From Cryptomeria japonica (lineage: Eukaryota; Streptophyta; Pinopsida; Cupressales; Cupressaceae): DNA of 64,000 nucleotides. Position numbers and translations under genes: made by a program. The notes beneath the pieces were generated by a model. The model searched no databases and had not been told where the DNA came from. It was given only the letters and a program-made list of their open reading frames with translations. Positions 57,941 to 64,000 of this stretch are shown here, one piece after another; positions within the stretch are counted from its first letter, which is position 1; each line of letters starts with the position of its first letter. Location: contig NC_081409.1 in NCBI RefSeq assembly GCF_030272615.1, positions 875,740,594-875,804,593 of the forward strand, in the 5' to 3' direction.

Positions 57941-60430
57941 TTTGCAAGTCTAGCTTATGGATCTCTAGTACAACCATAAAGTCAATCTCTCTTGAGGGTT
58001 GACCTAGGAAAACTTGTCCCCTAGCAATTTAGCCACCTTGCTTTAATGTCTTTCAAAATACATTCAATCCTTGACAATGAGAAGGAAAAAGAGAATTAGG
58101 CGAACTAGGGTACAACCAACAAGATCAAGTTTGCATATCATTAAGTAAATTCACACTTGCATAAGCAACATAGAGCCTTAGATCCAAATTTGTTGTCTTT
58201 CTTTGCCAAAAAAATGATTTTAGTGTCCACATTTTAAAGGTCTTCTTTATCGTTCCTAAAGCTAAGTATACTTCTATTTCACATTTTATTATTGTTATAA
58301 TAATTGTAATAAATTTGATTGATCATTTCTAGTTGTCATTTTTTTATTCAAGGTTAGTTTATATTTAATTGTTTATGTTTATTTAATATAATTTTAAAAT
58401 AATTATTAATTATATATTTTAAAAATTTATATAAAAACTATTGAAGACATTTTAAAAATATCTATTGCAAAAGATGTTGAGAGATATCACATATATATTG
58501 AATTTTTCAAATAAGATATCTATGTGCACCTCAACATATCTCTCAGCGTTCTTGTAAATAGATGTATTTAAGATATCGGTGCTACTAAACAAGGCTAGAA
58601 ATATAAGACACATTTAATCTATTTGGATTTTAATTTGTAGAGTTTTAATTTTAATATAGAATCATTCACTTATTCAAAATATAAATTTATAAGAAGTTTG
58701 ATATTCAAATATTTGACTACTTTTATATAAAAAACATTATTTTGATAGGCTAACTACAATGATAATAAATGGGTTGTAATGCAATGAAGATGGCACCATA
58801 AATGTTTGTCTCACTTGTAGGCCACATATTGATTTAACAATCTATGGAAGATAGTATGCCTCAATCATGAGACATAAGAAGAAGAAAATTAAGTTCATTG
58901 TAAATAGTATTCTCAACATGTATAGCTACATAGAAGAGTTACATCGGACATCTCAACTATCAATTTGAATAACATTTTGTAAGAAAACAAAGCATTATAA
59001 CATAAAATTACATACACAAGTAGGCCTCATAGCAACTTTGTCAAAAATGAATATTTCAATTTATTATTTTATTAATTTTTATTTTTAATCAAAATAGATT
59101 TATTATTAAAATAAAAACATCTATTCAACCAATGTTGAAAAATAACAAATAATAAAAAGAAAAGAAAAATAAGATGCCTCCCCATATCCATGTCTTTCTT
59201 TCAACCAACCAACAAAAAAAATATAGTAATAAATTATGCCAACTATGAGAAAAATATATATTTTTAATTTTCCTTACATTGCTTTGTATATGGATGAGTA
59301 TATGACCATGATGGGCCAAACAATAAGTCATAATTATAAAAATTTGAATGGGTTATCTAACAAATTAAAATATATGTAGGAATAAAATTTATATAAAATT
59401 GAATACGATTTATGGCTATTTTTTTGAAAAAGAAATATTTGGTAAAAAAATAATTTGAATCTTTAAATGTAAATAAAAGACCCATGTTTTAGATGTGACA
59501 CATTTATTTTTTAATTTTTTATAATTAAATAATTAGTTATGAATTTTTTACAATGATTTTTTCAAAATATTAAATTGTAATTTTCTAGCCAACCTAATTT
59601 GTTCAAAAATATAATATTTAAATTATTTTTTTCAACTTATAGCTAGTGAAAAATAGAGTGTGACACATATTTTAGATTTGAAAAGGAAAAAAATAGTTTG
59701 AATGTTATGGTTGTTTTTTCAATTAGTCTATTAATCAGAACTTCAAACATACTACATGTAGAAAATAATTAATAATTATTTATTAAATTTAAAATCAAGA
59801 ATATCTTATATTTTAAGAATGTTAAAAAATTATTGAATAAAATATTTTTTGTTTCATCAAATTCAGATAAAAAATGTTGTTAGCATGAAGGGTGAAGTCA
59901 CAAAAAGAGGATGAAAACTCTAAACATGTTGGAGCGAGTGAAAAGTCGAGCTTGAAATTCGCAAGCCTAAATCTAGTGCAATCCTACGACAACAATTAGG
60001 AAATAGCTATTTTCCAAAAAAATGGATATTCATTTGTAGATAATGGATAGTCATTACCTACAAGTGTTGAATAATAGATATCTATTACTTTGAAGTGCAT
60101 TTAATGCTTTAGGTAATAGATATATATACATTAGGTTAAGCCCAAAAAAAGACAAAGAGAGTTTGGAACTATAAAATAGATATCCATTTTGTTATATATA
60201 ATGAATATTCATTACTAAAATAAATCTATTTCAGTTAAATCAACTTTTTATCTAACTCATATAAAAATTCAAATATCTATTTTAGGATTTTCGTTAAGTA
60301 TAGATGCATTTTTTTTCCTATTTCCATAATTTGGGGCCATCATGATCCCACAGTCACCCATATTTAGATTAATATTACAAATATCCAAAAAAAATGTGTA
60401 GGTGAAGGGTCACATTCTAAACTCCACATG
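57941..60430. other. AT-rich intergenic DNA, no gene found
   Basis: Long A/T runs, no ORF above ~70 codons with any protein resemblance, no structural repeat that I can define. Confidence 0.5.
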
Positions 60431-61135
60431 AGCCTTAAGACTTAATTTTTTACTAGATCGAAAGGCCCTCGTTTGCCCCAATCTATGCGTTGTGGGTGGA
60501 GAAGTGGAAGGCTATCATTGGTTCGGTCAAAGTAAAATGCTTGGATGCTGAATATGGAAGAATATTCAAAGAGGTCAATGATATCATCAAAGTCATCTAT
60601 GGTACTCTCCTCATTAATTGCAATTTGTAAGAGACGTTTGTTCCACACTACTAGAAATGCCCTCGATACTTGGAGTCGTCAACTTTTGTGACTCATACCA
60701 TAGACCTTGAAACTTAGGATCGCTTGGATTCCAAAAAGTATTAATCCATGCTCAACCATCTACATGTTTGTCTACCCAAGTAATATCCTCATGAGACTTT
60801 GATTTTGCTAGAGATTTATTCTTAGGTATGCCCAACTTCAATCGTATGGACCCTAATCCTTTATTTTTTTTCTTCTTGGGGATAATTTGGGGTTTAAGAT
60901 GTTCCACAATGCCTTGATTTTTTAATCCTATAGGAATATGACCATCACATATCATGTGTGTCATCAATGTGAAAAATTTACCATATTTTTGAATCAATAT
61001 TTTGACCTCAAACGTCTCTTTCTTTGGTTCTTCCTCGTTATATGTGTATAGCCATTTTGAGAGGTCTTCATCTTCCATTTCCTCAATTAAATCAACTCCT
61101 TTTAAAGGTATTTGACTTCCCCCTTATATTCGTGA
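60430..61135 (-). pseudogene. Gypsy pol linker fragment
   Basis: Minus strand, downstream of the protease fragment. 60752-61078 reads FTLMTHMICDGHIPIGLKN and HLKPQ with a Lys-rich stretch, in the position where Tat/Ogre-like gypsy elements have the spacer between protease and RT. No RT motif is reached. At 60648-60664 CACTACTAGAAATGCCC resembles the start of a CACTA-type inverted repeat; see findings. Confidence 0.5.
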
Positions 61136-61954
61136 TAGACACTTGTTGAGATGGTTTTGGTTTTCCATGAGTTTTACGGGAATCCAAAAATTGTTTGATG
61201 TAAAATGATAATTAAAGGTTATACTCTCCTATTCCCTATTCTTTGATATTAGACTTGATCTTGGATTTATTGGATTTGGAAGTATTGGGCTTTGAGAGTG
61301 AATCGGGATCAATGCATGATGTGGAAGGAGTGGCTCTTCAATTGGTGAGTATTATTGTAAATCAATTTTTGGCCTGATGTTATTTGCAGTATAAGTATGG
61401 GTTTGGTCACCTAGAATAGTTATCTCCACTCCATTATGTGGTAATTTTAGGCATTGGTGATATGTAGAGGGAACAATTTGCATGGAGTGGATCCAAGGTC
61501 ATCCTAGGAGAAAGTTATATGTAAGATCAAGATCTATAACTCACAAACCACATCTTTCACTATCGGCCCCATTCTGACTGGGAACATGATAGATCCTTTA
61601 GATGAACATTCCTCATCATAATAGGACTTTTATTATTATCTTATTTTTCTAGTTTATAGCCCCTTCAAATAACCCAAGTATTGTGACCAATTCTAAAGTG
61701 CAAATATTAAGACTCGCTCCTCCATATATCAATACTTGTTTGATATGATGTCTATGTATGAAGGATTCAATATGTAAGGGTGCATTATGAGGTTGTTGTG
61801 TAAGCGTATAATCGTGTTTCGTAAATGTAAGGTGATGGGGGGATGTTAGGTGACCCACCATGGCTTGAAATTGGTCTACATTTAGGTAAGTAGGGATAGA
61901 GATTTGTTGTCGATCTTTATCAAGAATAGCCTTGTGAGAAGGTAATGTACACAA
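61136..61954 (-). pseudogene. Gypsy aspartic protease region (catalytic Asp lost)
   Basis: Minus strand. 61649-61954 contains PLHIESFIHRHHIKQVLIYG then GASLNICTLELV, which fits the retropepsin active-site loop VLIDGGASLNIC except that the catalytic Asp is Tyr. Further down (about 61450-61530) YNFLLG-PWIHSMQIVPSTYHQ-LKLPH matches the LLGRPWIH...STLHQ segment typical of Tat/Ogre-like gypsy proteases, with a stop at the Arg. Non-functional. Confidence 0.8.
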
Positions 61955-61960
61955 AATCTC

Positions 61961-62841
61961 TATTGGGATCCAAGAACACTGAGATGGGGGGGGTGAGTCA
62001 TTGTTCTGCCGGTATGAACAATTTTTATCCTTTTATACCATGCATATATAAACCGATAAACAAATAAACATATAACAAGAAGCAAATAAACCATCCACAT
62101 AAATGAACACCATAACACATAGAATATACGTGGAAAACCTCAATGAGGAAAACCCACGGTGGGATTTGTGACCCACAATATTAGTTCACTGGCCATATGA
62201 AAAGATATTACATATAACAGGGGCCTGCACATGCAGGAAGGCACATTTCCTAGAGCATCCTGCTCATCACTAAAGAGCCTCACTGACTACAAGCTTTCTA
62301 CTAAAGTAAATTACTGAAAATGAACTCAAGAATGCATCTTCTATGCCAAATAGAGTTCTGGTTATGGTTGTGCTTTATACCAGTTCATAAACCCTGAACT
62401 ACTACTGGTATCACTTGTCCTCCAAGAATGCTTTCCAATCTATCTACAGATCATTGCATGATATAACATTCGCATACAAAATGATCTTCATACATATATT
62501 TCGCATTGTACAGTTCTGCTATATTCGCATATATCCACACATCTCATATGTCTCATCATTTCAAAAATAACCTAGCAGACTGACCTATATACCTATTACA
62601 AATGATATGCCTTATGTCAGCTTACAATACATTTACAAAAGATATTCAATGTCGGCCTTGACAAGATTTATAAAATGATTTATTAAGTAAATCCTCCTAG
62701 ATGTCGACTTCCAATGAAGTATTGATGTTGATGCCGGTGCCAGTGTCGATGTAGCCCTGAATGCTCCAAAGCCTATATCTACCGGTATATGCCTCCTAGT
62801 GCCAGTTTATGACTTCCATCAGATCTTGTTGCCATCAATCA
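61961..62841 (-). mobile_element. Minus-strand LTR of the element E family
   Basis: The + strand reads TATTGGGATCCAAGAACACTGAG, then CGTGGAAAACCTC and GGTGGGATTTGTGACCCACA, the reverse complement of the downstream part of the element E LTR. It extends through AAGGCACATTTCCTAGAGC to about CCATCAATCA (62841). No internal region follows, so it is solo or truncated. Five-base flanks (ATCTC and CTAGT) do not match. Confidence 0.7.
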
Positions 62842-63060
62842 CTAGTACATTCGGAGTTGATTTCTGATGGCCGTTTGTCGGATTTTCGACGAATTTTCGT
62901 CAAAGTGTTGACAAAATCCACCGTCGAAAACTCGATGTTAGATTGGTCGATGATGCCATGCTCGTCAGAAATTCGACAATCCAATGTACTCTGCCAACGG
63001 TCAAAGAAGTCATCGGTCGAAAGCTTGGTATTTGTCGTAATTCCGACGATAATCATTTTT
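62841..63060. repeat. CpG-dense block beginning CACTAG
   Basis: About 17 CpG dinucleotides within ~190 bp, in repeated words such as GTCGGATTTTCGACGA, TTTTCGTC, CCGTCGAAAA and GGTCGAAAG. The sequence starts CACTAGTACATTCGG. Clusters of direct and inverted CGACG words next to a CACTA terminus are typical of subterminal regions of CACTA transposons and their MITEs. No second terminus was found. Confidence 0.45.
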
Positions 63061-63294
63061 ATAAAAAAAAATAATAATTATCATCGATATAAAAAAAAAT
63101 AATACCTAAGAAAAGCCCTTTTGGTTTCTAATTTGGCATTACTGTACTATTCACTTAAGCAATGGGTCCATTTATCATAAAAGTGTTCTCCCCTTGTCAT
63201 TTACCTAGGCGGTCCCTTTAAATATTTTATTCTTGTTCGCTTTTAATCTACCTTTTCTAATGTCTGTTGGGCCTTATAAGTATCATGCAATTTT
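63061..63294. other. Short AT-rich spacer
   Basis: A-rich run followed by ordinary sequence; nothing identified. Confidence 0.5.
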
Positions 63295-64000
63295 TTGTTG
63301 ATTTGACGGCCCGCGTTGATTTGCGACCAAAAAGTGCTCGAAACTTAGTTTCTGCGAAGTAGCGAAAGGCGAATGTGGACCCGACATATAGGTTTGGACC
63401 AAAGCTAAACACTGATCAAGTTTCATTTGATCAAACGGACAGCGTGGTTTTGTGAGATCAAGCTGAATGTGTTTTAACCTTCGCAAAGTGGTGAAAGGGT
63501 TTGGTGGGTCCCAGAGATAAGTGGTCTTCTTTGGTTAAAGAATGATCGGGTTGGAAAATGATCAATGACTTCTCGTTGTTTCGTGGCCGGGAGATGCACG
63601 AGCTATACCTTCAGCGAAATGGCGAAAAGGTGAAGGGTCCTATTAAGAGTGGTAGTAAATGTGGTAACCCCAGTTGGCGATGACATGGTAGTGACAAGGC
63701 ACTCAGTTGGCGATATGCAGTGGGTCCGGGCAAGGTTGTCATAAAAAGAGTAAACAACTAGAAAGTTCTTGACATCTAACGGCTCGCGTGAATTCGCAAA
63801 GACAAGATGCTAGCAAGTTAGTCATTGCGAAGTAGCGAAAAGGCCGATGGGCCCAAGGGACATGCATGACATGAAGTTAAAAGCAGATCAGGTCTGTTTT
63901 GATCTAACGGTTCTCATGGTTTCGTGGCTACAAGCCAAACGAAGAATAATGTTCACGAAGTCGCGAAAGATAGGTGGAAATCACATGGAGGAGTGACGTG
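63295..64000. repeat. Degenerate ~130-bp tandem repeat, at least five units, running off the window
   Basis: The motif GCGAAGTAGCGAAAGG or a close variant occurs at about 63353, 63481, 63613, 63827 and 63954. A second motif, GATCTAACGGCTCGCG or variant, lies about 48 bp upstream of each (63305, 63434, 63567, 63778, 63905). Spacings are 127-133 bp except one of about 211-214 bp. GC content and CpG are high compared with the rest of the window. No coding frame. Confidence 0.8.

Noticed and set aside
56634-57945. TTTGC as target duplication of the LTR remnant at 56640-57940
   Set aside because: No TTTGC precedes a plausible TG start on the left, so the left border is left open.
59125-59331. Minus-strand ORF with Trp/Phe-rich tail
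   Set aside because: Low-complexity AT-rich DNA, no homologous motif, no supporting context.
62809-63102. Overlapping ORFs on both strands in the CpG-dense block
   Set aside because: Both frames are by-products of repeated CGAC words; no start context or protein similarity.

Overview
This window looks like intergenic DNA from a large, repeat-rich seed-plant nuclear genome. A gymnosperm is my best guess, from the density of old, mutually nested LTR retrotransposons and the scarcity of host genes, but nothing in the sequence proves the lineage. I found no convincing intact host gene, no tRNA or rRNA gene and no prokaryotic feature. Almost everything that can be identified is a mobile element, and every coding region is broken by stops, frameshifts or insertions.

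Layout. Positions 1-2044 are the 3' end of a + strand Ty1/copia element (copia-A: RNase H remnant plus LTR). It lies inside an older minus-strand copia (copia-C). Copia-C has its reverse transcriptase, integrase and protease at 2045-4175 and its gag at 17574-18565. Its 5' LTR is split into four pieces between 18625 and 49049. A second minus-strand copia (copia-D, 4176-17573) sits inside copia-C. Copia-D gag is interrupted by a + strand L1-type LINE (8165-15484, 16-bp target-site duplication), whose endonuclease region is interrupted by a solo LTR (8850-9586). The copia-C LTR received three more insertions. B-I (19104-32983) and B-II (43220-48790) are two members of one non-coding LARD-like LTR family. 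Element E (33090-42786) is a TSD-flanked LTR retrotransposon with no recognisable pol. B-I carries a solo LTR (22471-23706) and a solo copia-A LTR (25031-32160), and that copia-A LTR is split by a chromodomain-bearing Ty3/gypsy element (25214-31016). Element E carries two solo LTRs inside one reading frame.

The block from 49050 to 64000 is older and simpler. It holds remnants of gypsy and copia elements, a ~174-bp tandem array (52480-53155), a ~2.6-kb segment bracketed by long inverted repeats (53220-55800), a solo-LTR-like remnant (56640-57940), AT-rich DNA without genes, a gypsy protease/pol fragment (60430-61960), a minus-strand LTR of the element E family (61961-62841), a CpG-dense CACTA-like block, and a degenerate ~130-bp repeat that runs off the right end.

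The most interesting objects are: element E, which has exact TSDs, primer-binding site and polypurine tract, a coiled-coil plus four-zinc-knuckle first ORF, and a ~1,090-codon second frame of unrecognised family; the LINE with an additional ORF after its RNase H; and the repeat array at the right end. These elements do not form a pathway. What links them is nesting order, which target-site duplications let one reconstruct.
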